Shown: piece after piece, positions 44,869-52,676 of the stretch
Position numbering within the stretch: the stretch's first letter is position 1
Layout of the letters: the number at the start of each line of letters is the position of its first letter
Source: Allobosea lupini
GTDB taxonomy: Bacteria; Pseudomonadota; Alphaproteobacteria; Rhizobiales; Beijerinckiaceae
Direction: 5' to 3'
Length of the DNA: 64,000 nucleotides
Assembly (NCBI RefSeq): GCF_900109525.1
Contig: NZ_FOAN01000010.1
Coordinates: 1 to 64,000, forward strand
Notes under the pieces: model-generated
Told to the model about the DNA's origin: nothing
What the model saw: only the letters and a program-made list of their open reading frames with translations
Databases searched by the model: none
Position numbers and translations under genes: made by a program

Positions 44869-44939
44869 CTCGGCCCGCCCACTCGGGACGGGCGCCGCCC
44901 CGGCCCGTCTCTCTGGCGTTAACCTTCGCCCGATCACGG

Positions 44940-44954
44940 TTAACGGCCCGTTAA
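44940..44954. promoter_or_regulatory. CtrA box between fliL and flgF
   Basis: TTAA-CGGCCCG-TTAA, an exact TTAA-N7-TTAA match, 71 bases upstream of the fliL start in the fliL/flgF divergent region. The position favours control of fliL-fliM. Confidence 0.75.
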
Positions 44955-45072
44955 GGGCGGCAATTCTTGCCGGGTCGTTTCTGCCGCGCGGGCGGTTTCC
45001 GTCCAGCGGTGGTGAAGGCCCGCTTTCAATCTATCTTCAATGATATCAATAATTTGTCCGGATTAACCATGC

Positions 45073-45088
45073 TGGCACGTCGCTTGCC
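45073..45088 (+). promoter_or_regulatory. Sigma-54 promoter for the flgF operon
   Basis: TGGCACGTCGCTTGCC fits TGGCACG-N4-TTGCA except at the last base, with the required GG-N10-GC spacing. Transcription would begin near 45099, about 60 bases before the flgF start. Together with the flgI element it argues that rod/ring genes are sigma-54-dependent here. Confidence 0.85.
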
Positions 45089-45157
45089 ACCTGTTTGCCG
45101 TGGCCACCGCGCTGGGGAGCGTCGGGGCGGCCACGGGACAGATCGGGAGCAGGAGCC

Positions 45158-45901
45158 GTGGAAAACGCGCTTCTCGTCAGCCTGTCGCGCCAGATGGCTC
45201 TGGCGCGCGAGCTCGACGTCATCGCCAACAACGTCGCCAATGTCGGCACGAACGGCTTCAAGGCCCGTTCCGCCCGCTTTGCCGAGTATATCTCGCCGAC
45301 GGCGCGGGCCGACACCTTTCCGACCATGGATCGGCGGCTCTCCTATGTCATCGACAAGGGCACGCCGATCGACCTGTCCGGCGGCATGATCGAGCGCACC
45401 GGCAACCCGCTCGACGTCGCCCTGCAGGGCGACAACTACCTCGTCGTCCAGAGCGCGCAGGGCGAGCGCTACACCCGTGCCGGCTCACTCGAGATCAACG
45501 GCCGCGGCCAGCTCGTGACCCAGGCCGGCCAGCCGGTCATGGGCGATGGCGGGCCGATCGTGTTCGGCTCGACCGAGAGCAATGCCCGCATCGCCACCGA
45601 CGGCACCGTCACCTCCGACCAGGGCCAGCGCGGCAAGCTCCGGATCGTGCGCTTCGACAATCCCCGGGCGCTGGCCAGCGACGGCGCCAACCTGTTCTCC
45701 TCGACCGCTGCCGCCCAGCCCGCCGGGCCACAGGCGCGGCTCGAGACCGGAGCGATCGAGCGCTCGAACGTCAAGGCCGTGGTCGAGATGACCCGGCTGG
45801 TCGAGGTCCAGCGGGCCTATCAGACGCTCTCGGCGATGATGGGCAAGACCGACGAACTACGCGCCAAGGCGATTTCGCGCCTGGCCGATCAGCAAGCCTG
45901 A
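45158..45901 (+). CDS. flgF: Proximal rod protein FlgF
   Basis: A 247-residue rod protein. The GTG at 45158 (ENALLVSLSRQMALARELDVIANNVANVGTNGFKARSARF) gives the standard start, with GGGAG eight bases upstream; a longer frame to 45095 reaches into the sigma-54 transcript start and is unlikely. The middle has GNPLDVALQGDNYLVVQSAQGERYTRAGSLEINGRGQLVTQAG, and the end is the conserved NVKAVVEMTRLVEVQRAYQTLSAMM. It is the first gene of flgF-flgG-flgA-flgH. Confidence 0.97.
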   Translation: MENALLVSLSRQMALARELDVIANNVANVGTNGFKARSARFAEYISPTARADTFPTMDRRLSYVIDKGTPIDLSGGMIERTGNPLDVALQGDNYLVVQSAQGERYTRAGSLEINGRGQLVTQAGQPVMGDGGPIVFGSTESNARIATDGTVTSDQGQRGKLRIVRFDNPRALASDGANLFSSTAAAQPAGPQARLETGAIERSNVKAVVEMTRLVEVQRAYQTLSAMMGKTDELRAKAISRLADQQA

Positions 45902-45920
45902 CGCGGAAGGAGCCTGATCC

Positions 45921-46709
45921 ATGCGCGCACTCTACACCGCCGCCACCGGCATGATGGCCCAGGAACTCAACGTCCAGGTCATCTCCAACAACATCGCGAA
46001 CGTCCGCACCACCGGCTACAAGCGCCAGCGCATCCATTTCCAGGACCTGCTCTACGAGCACGTCCGCCGCGCCGGTACGCAGACCTCGGACCAGAATACG
46101 CAGGTTCCGGCCGGCACCTTCGTCGGCTCGGGCGTCAAGACCGCCTCGACCGGGCGGGTGATGAGCCAGGGCAACCTGTCCCCGACGGAGAAGGAATACG
46201 ACGTCGCCATCCGCGGCGAGGGCTTCTTCCGCATCCAGATGCCGGACGGGCGCACCGCCTATTCGCGCGACGGCTCGTTCGATCTCGACAGCCAGGGCCG
46301 GCTGGTCACCCGCGACGGCTATCTCGTCCAGCCGGGCATCACCGTCCCGAACAACGCGACCGGCGTCTCGATCAACGCGCAGGGCACCGTCGAGGTGAGC
46401 CTGCCCGGCCAGACCGCGCCGCAGCAGCTCGGCCAGATTCAGCTCTCGCGTTTCATCAACAAGGTCGGCCTCGAATCGATCGGCGACAACCTGTTCGTCG
46501 AGACGGCCGGCTCCGGCCCGGCGATCGACGGGCTCGGCGGCGAGGAAGGCTTCGGCACGCTGCAGCAGAACTATCTGGAAGAAGGCAACGTCCAGGCGGT
46601 CACCGAGCTCTCCTCGCTGATCGCGGCCCAGCGTGCCTACGAGATGAACTCGAAGGTCATCTCGGCCGCCGACCAGATGATGCAGTCCACCACCCAGATC
46701 ATGCGCTGA
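45921..46709 (+). CDS. flgG: Distal rod protein FlgG
   Basis: A 262-residue protein of normal length. AAGGAG lies 8 bases before the ATG. The N-terminus MRALYTAATGMMAQELNVQVISNNIANVRTTGYKRQRIHFQDLLYE and the C-terminus LEEGNVQAVTELSSLIAAQRAYEMNSKVISAADQMMQ are the FlgG/FlgE family signatures. A KTASTGRVMSQGNLSPTEKEYDVAIRGEGFF segment lies between. FlgG builds the distal rod and is exported without a signal peptide. It sits 19 bases after flgF. Confidence 0.98.
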   Translation: MRALYTAATGMMAQELNVQVISNNIANVRTTGYKRQRIHFQDLLYEHVRRAGTQTSDQNTQVPAGTFVGSGVKTASTGRVMSQGNLSPTEKEYDVAIRGEGFFRIQMPDGRTAYSRDGSFDLDSQGRLVTRDGYLVQPGITVPNNATGVSINAQGTVEVSLPGQTAPQQLGQIQLSRFINKVGLESIGDNLFVETAGSGPAIDGLGGEEGFGTLQQNYLEEGNVQAVTELSSLIAAQRAYEMNSKVISAADQMMQSTTQIMR

Positions 46710-46724
46710 CGGAGGATGAGCCAG

Positions 46725-47756
46725 ATGATCCGCTCCGCTTTCATCGTCGCGGCCCTGACGGCGTTTCCCGCCATGGCGCTCGCCCAGGCTCCGGCTCCGG
46801 TCGAAGAGCGCGCACCCACGGCTGCGCCTGCTGCAGCCGCCAAGCTCAAGCTGAAGGCCGATCTCACGCTGTCGCGCGACATCGTCGGCTTCGGCGACAT
46901 TATCGCCGGACTCTCGCCGCAGGATGCGGCCTTGCCGGCCTTCCGGGCGCCTGCGCTCGGCGACACCGGCACCATCCAGGTCGCCCGCATCGTCGACGCC
47001 GCGGTGAAGCACGGGCTCTTGCGCGATGCCCAGGATCTCGACAGCCAGGGCGTCGCCCAGGTGGTCGTGACCCGCGCGGCGCGCCGGATCACCGGCCTCG
47101 ATGTCGAAGCCGCGGTGAAATCGGCCCTGCTCGAGCGTTTCGGCTTCGACGGGCGTGCCTTCGCGCTGCTGCTCGACGGTGGCGCGCCGTCCGTCGTGGT
47201 CGAGCCGGAACTGACCGGAGACCTCGCGGCCCTCGACCTGAACTACGATGCGCGCACCCGCCGCGTCACCGGCCGGCTGACCATGCCGGGAAGCGCCGCG
47301 ACCAGGCTGAAGCCGGTGCGCGTGTCGGGCCAGCTGGTCGAGACGGCCGAAGTGGTGGTGCCGCTGCGCACCATCGCCCGCGGCGAGACGCTCAAGCCCA
47401 CCGACGTCACGGTCGAGCGCCGGCCGCGCGATGCGCAGTTCAACGACGTGCTCGGCGAGATGAAGGCGGCGGTCGGCAAGGTCGCCAAGCGGACCCTGAT
47501 GGCCGGCTCGGTGCTGCGCAGCGGCGACGTCCAGCGCGAGGAGGTCGTCGGGCGCGGCGACATCGTCACCATCCTCTACGAGGCGCGCGGCATCGTGATC
47601 AGTATGCGCGGGCGCGCCAGCGAAGCCGGCGCGGTCGGCGACACCATCGCGATCACCAACATCCAGTCGAAGCGCGTGCTGCAGGGAACCGTCACCGGTC
47701 CCGGGCGCGTCAATGTCAGCCCGCATGGCGGCGGCCAGATCGCCGCCGCTCGCTGA
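46725..47756 (+). CDS. flgA: P-ring assembly chaperone FlgA
   Basis: A 343-residue periplasmic protein, longer than enterobacterial FlgA (about 220) but normal for this class. The ATG at 46725 lies 9 bases after GGAGG; the ATG at 46716 directly abuts that site and is less likely. A signal peptide (RSAFIVAALTAFPAMALAQ) is followed by a wing domain, then a SAF-type C-terminal domain: AEVVVPLRTIARGETLKPTDVTVERRP, GKVAKRTLMAGSVLRSGDVQ, and GDIVTILYEARGIVISMRGRASEAG. FlgA helps FlgI polymerise. It lies 15 bases after flgG. Confidence 0.94.
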   Translation: MIRSAFIVAALTAFPAMALAQAPAPVEERAPTAAPAAAAKLKLKADLTLSRDIVGFGDIIAGLSPQDAALPAFRAPALGDTGTIQVARIVDAAVKHGLLRDAQDLDSQGVAQVVVTRAARRITGLDVEAAVKSALLERFGFDGRAFALLLDGGAPSVVVEPELTGDLAALDLNYDARTRRVTGRLTMPGSAATRLKPVRVSGQLVETAEVVVPLRTIARGETLKPTDVTVERRPRDAQFNDVLGEMKAAVGKVAKRTLMAGSVLRSGDVQREEVVGRGDIVTILYEARGIVISMRGRASEAGAVGDTIAITNIQSKRVLQGTVTGPGRVNVSPHGGGQIAAAR

Positions 47757-47786
47757 TCCCCATTGCTCAAGTTGCGGACCGTTGCC

Positions 47787-48527
47787 ATGACCTCGACCAG
47801 CCCTCTCGCCCTCCCAGCCGTGCTTGGCCTCAGCCTGATGCTGGGCGCCTGCGGCGCCGTCGACCGGCTCGCCAATGTCGGCCAGGCGCCGGCGCTGTCG
47901 CCGATCGAGGACCCGACCGCAACGAAGGGCTACAAGCCGGTGCAGATGCCGATGCCGGCGGTGGAGCACGCCTCCTACGCGCCGAACTCGCTCTGGCGCA
48001 CCGGCTCGCGTGCCTTCTTCAAGGACCAGCGCGCCCGGCTCGTCGGCGACCTCGTCACCGTCAAGGTCAAGGTCACCGATCGGGCCCAGCTCGACAACAC
48101 CACCAAGCGCAGCCGCAAGAACGGCGAGGATCTCGGTGCCGAGAATTTCTTCGGGGCTGAGAGCAAGTGGAAGAAGAATGCCGATCCCAGCTCGTTCCTG
48201 AAACTCGACTCGGATTCTTCCAGCGAGGGCTCGGGCTCAGTGCGCCGGGCCGAGCAGCTCGCCACCAATGTCGCTGCCGTCGTCACCCAGACGCTGCCGA
48301 ACGGCAACCTCGTCATCGAGGGCAAGCAGGAGATCAGGGTCAATTTCGAGGTGCGCGAACTGATCGTCGCCGGCGTGATCCGTCCGGAGGACATCGAATC
48401 CGACAACACGATCGATTCGGCCAAGATCGCCCAGGCCCGCATCGCCTATGGCGGCCGCGGCCAGATCACCGATGTGCAGCAGCCGCGCTACGGCCAGCAG
48501 GTGATGGATATCCTGCTGCCCTTCTGA
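47787..48527 (+). CDS. flgH: L-ring lipoprotein FlgH
   Basis: A 246-residue outer-membrane lipoprotein. The ATG at 47787 gives a lipoprotein signal with the box LMLGAC and lipid-bearing Cys22; an in-frame TTG at 47763 is an alternative. The family core has NSLWRTGSRAFFKDQRARLVGDLVTVKV, then AAVVTQTLPNGNLVIEGKQEIRVNFEVRELIVAGVIRPEDIESDNTIDSAKIAQARIAYGGRGQITDVQQPRYGQQVMDIL. It forms the L ring around the rod. It ends the flgF-flgG-flgA-flgH operon, with a terminator about 140 bases further on. Confidence 0.97.
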   Translation: MTSTSPLALPAVLGLSLMLGACGAVDRLANVGQAPALSPIEDPTATKGYKPVQMPMPAVEHASYAPNSLWRTGSRAFFKDQRARLVGDLVTVKVKVTDRAQLDNTTKRSRKNGEDLGAENFFGAESKWKKNADPSSFLKLDSDSSSEGSGSVRRAEQLATNVAAVVTQTLPNGNLVIEGKQEIRVNFEVRELIVAGVIRPEDIESDNTIDSAKIAQARIAYGGRGQITDVQQPRYGQQVMDILLPF

Positions 48528-48664
48528 ACCGATCCCGAGTTTCCGGCGCGACGGCAACGCTCCCCACGTTCCATGCCTTCGCGCCGGCCCGGCGGTCTCT
48601 CCCGAGCCGCCATTCCTCCCGGCCGCCCGCCACGCTCCCCAAGCTACAAAAGCTGGCGGCCAGA

Positions 48665-48697
48665 AGCCCCGCGCCCTCCCGCGCGGGGCTTTGCTTT
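48665..48697 (+). terminator. Terminator after the flgF-flgH operon
   Basis: AGCCCCGCGC, a six-base loop, GCGCGGGGCT, then TTGCTTT. The 10-base-pair stem is perfect. It lies between flgH and the convergent aldolase-like gene and could serve both directions. Confidence 0.85.
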
Positions 48698-48724
48698 CCA
48701 AGATTGGATGGGCCTCGCCGGTGC

Positions 48725-49411
48725 TCAGCGCTGCGGCGTCGTCAGATAGGCCCACATGCGGTCGAGGATGGCGCCGGACCAGGTCGCGCGCTGGGCAACC
48801 TCTGCCTCGCCGAGGATGACCCCGCCCTCGGCGATCCCTGCCGCTCGCGCCTCGAACTCGACGCGCGCCGCGTCCTCGAGATACCAGGTCAGCACCACCG
48901 CCTCTTCCAGGCTTCCGCCGGCGGTGACCGCGCCGTTTCCGCGCATGACGATGGCGCGGGCCGCAGCCATCTGCTCTGCGAGGGCGGCGGCCTGCACGTC
49001 ATCGCGCAGCAGTTGCGGATCGTCCCAAAGTGGCGGCTGCGGCGCGAAATAGCTGCCGAAGCCGTGCCGTGGCTTCGGGGTGATCCGGGCGGTGCCGAGC
49101 GTCATCACCCTGGGAGGCATCGAGCGCACGACGCCGCCGACCTCCGGCCGCCGCCGATAGATCTCGCGATGGATGCGGACCTCGCCGAGCACCCCATCGG
49201 GCAATGGCCCCTCGAGCGGGACGACGCTGCAGCTATCCTCATCCCCGACCAGTCCGAGCGGCTTGGCCGGGGAGACGAGGAAATGGCCCTGGTCGAGGCG
49301 CATGCTGCAATGGCCATAGGCATGGACGAGGCCATGGCGCGCCAGCGCACGCCCGGCCTGCCGGACCAGATTCTCCTGGGCGGCGCTCGGCCGCGGCGAT
49401 GTCGGGCTCAC
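48725..49411 (-). CDS. Class II aldolase/adducin family protein
   Basis: A 228-residue protein. The start is a GTG at 49411 overlapping the stop of the upstream VOC gene (GTGA). It contains ARHGLVHAYGHCSMRLDQGHFLVSPAKP, which holds the family's GNxSxR-like and first His region (here GHCSMR), and EVRIHREIYRRRPEVGGVVRSMPPRVMTLG, in which the second His-rich pair of true aldolases (usually H-x-H) is reduced to RSMPP. Later DVQAAALAEQMAAARAIVMRGNGAVTAGGSLEEAV is typical. Some zinc ligands are thus missing, so it may not be an ordinary aldolase. It ends the operon. Confidence 0.8.
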   Translation of the reverse strand: MSPTSPRPSAAQENLVRQAGRALARHGLVHAYGHCSMRLDQGHFLVSPAKPLGLVGDEDSCSVVPLEGPLPDGVLGEVRIHREIYRRRPEVGGVVRSMPPRVMTLGTARITPKPRHGFGSYFAPQPPLWDDPQLLRDDVQAAALAEQMAAARAIVMRGNGAVTAGGSLEEAVVLTWYLEDAARVEFEARAAGIAEGGVILGEAEVAQRATWSGAILDRMWAYLTTPQR

Positions 49412-50265
49412 TTGTTGAATTCGGTGATGTTGGGCTTGGCGCCCCATTTGCAGAAGCCCTTCGGCTCGAACATGAACTGGCGCTCGCGCCAGAGCAGCTC
49501 GTCGGCGATCTCGCGCACGCCGCTGGAATATTCGAAGACCATGCCCTCCGGCCCTTCGAAATAGAGGAATTTTGCCGAGGAGGTCGGGTGCCGGCCGGGG
49601 CCGAAGACCATGCGCACCTGCCGGTCCTTCAGGAACTGGTGCGAGCGCATGATGTCGTCGCCGGTCTCGACCTGGTGGTTGATGTGCTGGATGCCGGGCT
49701 TCGCCGAGGGAAACAGCGCGATGGTGTGATGGACCTCGTCAATGCGCAGCAGCGGCGCGTCGCCGATGCGGTCGGAGACCTGCGCATTGGTGACCTTGGT
49801 CCAGAAGGCTTCGTCGCGGGCGAGATCGCTGGAGCAGAGGCCGACATGGCTGAAGCCGGTGATGCCGGCATCGCGCGCGCCGTGATAGCGCCGCCCGCTA
49901 TAGGCCGGGCGCCAGGCGAGCTCGATCGGATTGCCGGTCGGGTCGCGGAAGGCGATGAAATCGTGGACCTTGCGCAGCGCCGCCTCCGAGGCGGTGCCGC
50001 GCCGGACGGGATGGCCGAGGCTTTCGAGCTGGGCTGCGGCTTCATCGAGATGAGATTGTTCTTCCACCTCGAAACAGACGACCTGGTCGCCCGGGTCGCC
50101 CTCGAAATAGCAGAGCGTGTGCTCGCGCGCGTCCGACTTGAAATAGACCGAGCCCTTGGCGCGCTCGGCGACGTCGAGGCCGAGGTATTCGGTGGCGAAA
50201 TGGGTCGCGCCCTCGAGGTCGCGGGTCCCGAGTCGGACATAGGAGACATCGGCTAGCTTGATCAT
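49408..50265 (-). CDS. VOC-family extradiol dioxygenase-like protein (ligands kept)
   Basis: A 285-residue protein with two VOC modules (residues 5-120 and 135-250), like type I extradiol ring-cleavage dioxygenases of the BphC/2,3-dihydroxybiphenyl kind. ATG at 50265 with GGAGGGAG upstream. The C-terminal module keeps the probable Fe(II) set: His140 in GITGFSHVGL, His194 in GIQHINHQVE and Glu245 in GMVFEYSSG, with spacings of 54 and 51 close to those in BphC. It probably cleaves a catechol-like substrate. It is 40 bases after its paralogue and coupled to the aldolase-like gene. Confidence 0.85.
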   Translation of the reverse strand: MIKLADVSYVRLGTRDLEGATHFATEYLGLDVAERAKGSVYFKSDAREHTLCYFEGDPGDQVVCFEVEEQSHLDEAAAQLESLGHPVRRGTASEAALRKVHDFIAFRDPTGNPIELAWRPAYSGRRYHGARDAGITGFSHVGLCSSDLARDEAFWTKVTNAQVSDRIGDAPLLRIDEVHHTIALFPSAKPGIQHINHQVETGDDIMRSHQFLKDRQVRMVFGPGRHPTSSAKFLYFEGPEGMVFEYSSGVREIADELLWRERQFMFEPKGFCKWGAKPNITEFNK

Positions 50266-50305
50266 GGTCGCTCCCTCCTGCCGGCGCGGCGCCGGCGAAG
50301 ACGCT

Positions 50306-51163
50306 TCACTGGTATTCCGGAATCTGCGTGTCGCTGCCCCAGGCGCAGAAGGATTCGCGCTTGCGCGGGAACTGCCGGGCGCGGCGAGGGGAGGCGAGGC
50401 GCTCGCCTTCCGCGACATAGGAGAAGTTGACGCCGTCGGGGCCGGCGACGCTCAGGAAGAGCTGCTGCGAGGCGGTGCGCCGGCCGGGGCCATCCATGAT
50501 GCGTGCCTGGGCGCCACGCAGATGGTAGGCGTTCTGCATGACGAGATCGACGTCCTCGACGCCGAACTCGACGGAGAGGATGCCCTTCTCCTGCGAGGGG
50601 TGCACGGCGATGCGGTGATGCGCCTCGTCGAAGCGGATATAGGCGGCGTCGCCGACCCAGTCGCTGACCTTGCCGCCGAGCAGTCTGGTCCAGACCTGCT
50701 GGTCGGAGGCATCCGGCGCGCCGCGCAAGGCGATCGCTTCCAGCCCGGTGATGCCGGCATCGCGCGGGCCGTGATAGCGCCAGCCGGACTCCAGCGGCCT
50801 GACCACAAGCTCGATGTCGTAGCCTGCCGCCATCCTGAAGGAGACGAACTGCCGGACTTTTCTGATCGCGCAGGCCTCGGCATCGCCAGGCGTGGTGGCG
50901 AAGCCGGCGCCCTGCAGCAGCTTTTCGGCATGGGCCAGCGCGTCGGGATCGCGCAGCTCGAAGCCGATCGCCTGGCCGGCATCGAGCCCGTCGACATAGA
51001 CCAGCGTGTGGTCGCGATAGTCGGAGCGGAAATAGGCTGATGTCTCGGTGCGGTCGACGAGCTGGAGACCGAGGATGCGGGAGGCGAAATCGGCGGCGCC
51101 CTTCAGATCGGCGGTGCCGAGCCGGACATAGCGCAATTGCTCGATGGTGATCGCGTCGCTCAT
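50306..51163 (-). CDS. VOC-family dioxygenase paralogue lacking the metal ligands
   Basis: A 285-residue paralogue of its neighbour, same length and same landmarks (GWRYHGPRDAGITG). At the three aligned metal-ligand positions it has Ala143 (GITGLEAIAL), Ser197 (KGILSVEFGV) and Ser248 (GVNFSYVAEG) in place of His, His and Glu. So it probably does not bind iron in the usual way, and may be a structural or regulatory partner. ATG at 51163 overlaps the stop of the livF-like gene (ATGA). Between the transporter genes and the active-type dioxygenase. Confidence 0.85.
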   Translation of the reverse strand: MSDAITIEQLRYVRLGTADLKGAADFASRILGLQLVDRTETSAYFRSDYRDHTLVYVDGLDAGQAIGFELRDPDALAHAEKLLQGAGFATTPGDAEACAIRKVRQFVSFRMAAGYDIELVVRPLESGWRYHGPRDAGITGLEAIALRGAPDASDQQVWTRLLGGKVSDWVGDAAYIRFDEAHHRIAVHPSQEKGILSVEFGVEDVDLVMQNAYHLRGAQARIMDGPGRRTASQQLFLSVAGPDGVNFSYVAEGERLASPRRARQFPRKRESFCAWGSDTQIPEYQ

Positions 51164-51909
51164 AGCCCGAGATGCTCTTTCTGGAGGTCCTTGTCGGCCA
51201 GCAGGGTCGCCGACGGTCCGTCGAAGACGACGCGGCCATGGTCGAGGACCAGCGCCCGTTCGGCGAGCGTCAGCGCCATGGCAAGGTTCTGCTCGGCGAT
51301 CAGCAGGGTGTAGCCTTCGCCGCGCAGGCGCCCGACCGTGCCGATGATGACCTCTTCGATGGCGCGAGGCGAGAGGCCTTCGCTCGGCTCGTCGAGCACG
51401 ATCAGATCGGCCTGCGTCAGCAGGGCCCGCGCGATCGCCAGCAATTGCCGCTCGCCGCCGCTGAGCGCGCCGCTGGAGAAGGAGCGCCGCTCGGCAAGGC
51501 GCGGGAAGTCCTCGTAGATGCTCTCCTTGACCCAGCGCCGGCTCGGCTGCTTGCGCGACCACAGCGCCGCCATGGTCAGGTTCTCGTCGACGGTGAGATT
51601 GGCGTAGACGCCGCGCCCCTGCGGCACCAGCGCGACGCCGAGCCGGGCGATGCGGTGCCCCGGCCAGCCGGCGACGTCCTGGCCCTTGATCGCGATCCGG
51701 CCGGAGATCTGCGGCTCCAGCCCGAACAGGGCCGAGCAGAGCGTGCTCTTGCCGGCACCGTTGCGGCCGAGCAGCGCCACGGCCTCGCCATGCGCCAGCG
51801 AGAAATCGACACCGTGCAGGACGCGCACGCCGTCATAGCCGGCATCAAGCCCGGCGACTTCGAGATAGGTGGCGGCTGCCGATTGTTGCTGTGCCTGCGC
51901 GGACATCAT
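51160..51909 (-). CDS. livF: ABC transporter ATPase, LivF type
   Basis: A 249-residue ATPase of the branched-chain amino acid (HAAT) importer family. Walker A is LLGRNGAGKST, the signature LSGGERQLLAIARALL, and Walker B LIVLDEPSEGL, with the H-loop replaced by the LivF-typical IAEQN. ATG at 51909 overlaps the livG stop (ATGA). It works with LivG, LivH and LivM. With the catabolic genes beside it, the cargo is more likely an aromatic or organic acid than an amino acid, which is inference. Confidence 0.92.
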   Translation of the reverse strand: MMSAQAQQQSAAATYLEVAGLDAGYDGVRVLHGVDFSLAHGEAVALLGRNGAGKSTLCSALFGLEPQISGRIAIKGQDVAGWPGHRIARLGVALVPQGRGVYANLTVDENLTMAALWSRKQPSRRWVKESIYEDFPRLAERRSFSSGALSGGERQLLAIARALLTQADLIVLDEPSEGLSPRAIEEVIIGTVGRLRGEGYTLLIAEQNLAMALTLAERALVLDHGRVVFDGPSATLLADKDLQKEHLGL

Positions 51910-52676
51910 GCGGCCTCCCCAAGCGAGGCGCCGAGATAGGCGGCCTGCGCACCCTCATGCGCCTTGATCGCGTCGGGCGTATCGCAGGCGATCAAGCGGC
52001 CGAGATCGAGCACGGCGACGCGGTCGCAGACGCGAAAGACGATATCGAGATCATGCGCGATCAGGATGGTGGAGAGGTCCTCGCCGAGCGTTCGGACGAC
52101 CTCGATCAGGTGCTCGCCCTCGGCGCGCGACAGGCCGGCGGTGGGCTCGTCGAGCAGGAGTACGCGCGGGCGCATCGCCAACGAGACCAGCACGTCGACG
52201 ATGCGCTGCTCGCCGTAGGACAGGCCCGCGACCGGCAAGCCGGCCCGATCGCGCAACTGGGCGCGCGTCAGCAACGCGTCGGCGGCTTCATCCGCTGCGG
52301 CGACGGCCTTGCGGCTGCCGAACCAGCCATAGCCTTCGCCGCTTCGGGACCGTGCTGCCAAGGCAAGGTTCTCGCGGACGCTGAGCTCGGGGAAGGCCAT
52401 GCTCTTCTGGAAGGTCCGCACCAGCCCGGCGCGGACACGCATGTCGGGCTTTGCCCGGGTGATGTCCTCGCCGGCGAAGGCGACGCGGCCCTGATCGGGG
52501 ATCAGGAAGCCGGTGACGATGTTGAACAGGGTCGTCTTGCCGGCGCCGTTGGGGCCGATCAGGCCGAGGCATTCGCCCTGACCGAGCGTGACCGAGACAT
52601 CGCTCAGCACCTTCAGCCCGCCGAAGGACTTGGCGACGCCCTCGATCGCGAGGGCGGGAACGGCGTTCGCGCTCAT
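51906..52676 (-). CDS. livG: ABC transporter ATPase, LivG type
   Basis: A 256-residue ATPase. Walker A is LIGPNGAGKTTLFNIVTGFL, the signature LSYGEQRIVDVLVSLA, Walker B VLLLDEPTAGLS, and the H-loop ILIAHDLDIVF. The LivG-specific insertion lies around VRAGLVRTFQKSMAFPELSVRENLALAARSR. ATG at 52676 overlaps the livM stop (ATGA). Second ATPase of the importer. Confidence 0.93.
   Translation of the reverse strand: MSANAVPALAIEGVAKSFGGLKVLSDVSVTLGQGECLGLIGPNGAGKTTLFNIVTGFLIPDQGRVAFAGEDITRAKPDMRVRAGLVRTFQKSMAFPELSVRENLALAARSRSGEGYGWFGSRKAVAAADEAADALLTRAQLRDRAGLPVAGLSYGEQRIVDVLVSLAMRPRVLLLDEPTAGLSRAEGEHLIEVVRTLGEDLSTILIAHDLDIVFRVCDRVAVLDLGRLIACDTPDAIKAHEGAQAAYLGASLGEAA

Noticed and set aside
43216..44922. 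568-codon open frame on the plus strand opposite fliM and fliL
   Set aside because: Antisense to two well-conserved genes, with low-complexity Asp/Arg/Leu product.
45771..47969. 732-codon open frame on the minus strand opposite flgF-flgG-flgA-flgH
   Set aside because: It runs across four certain flagellar genes in antisense and is composed of Arg/Asp/Gly/His repeats typical of shadows.
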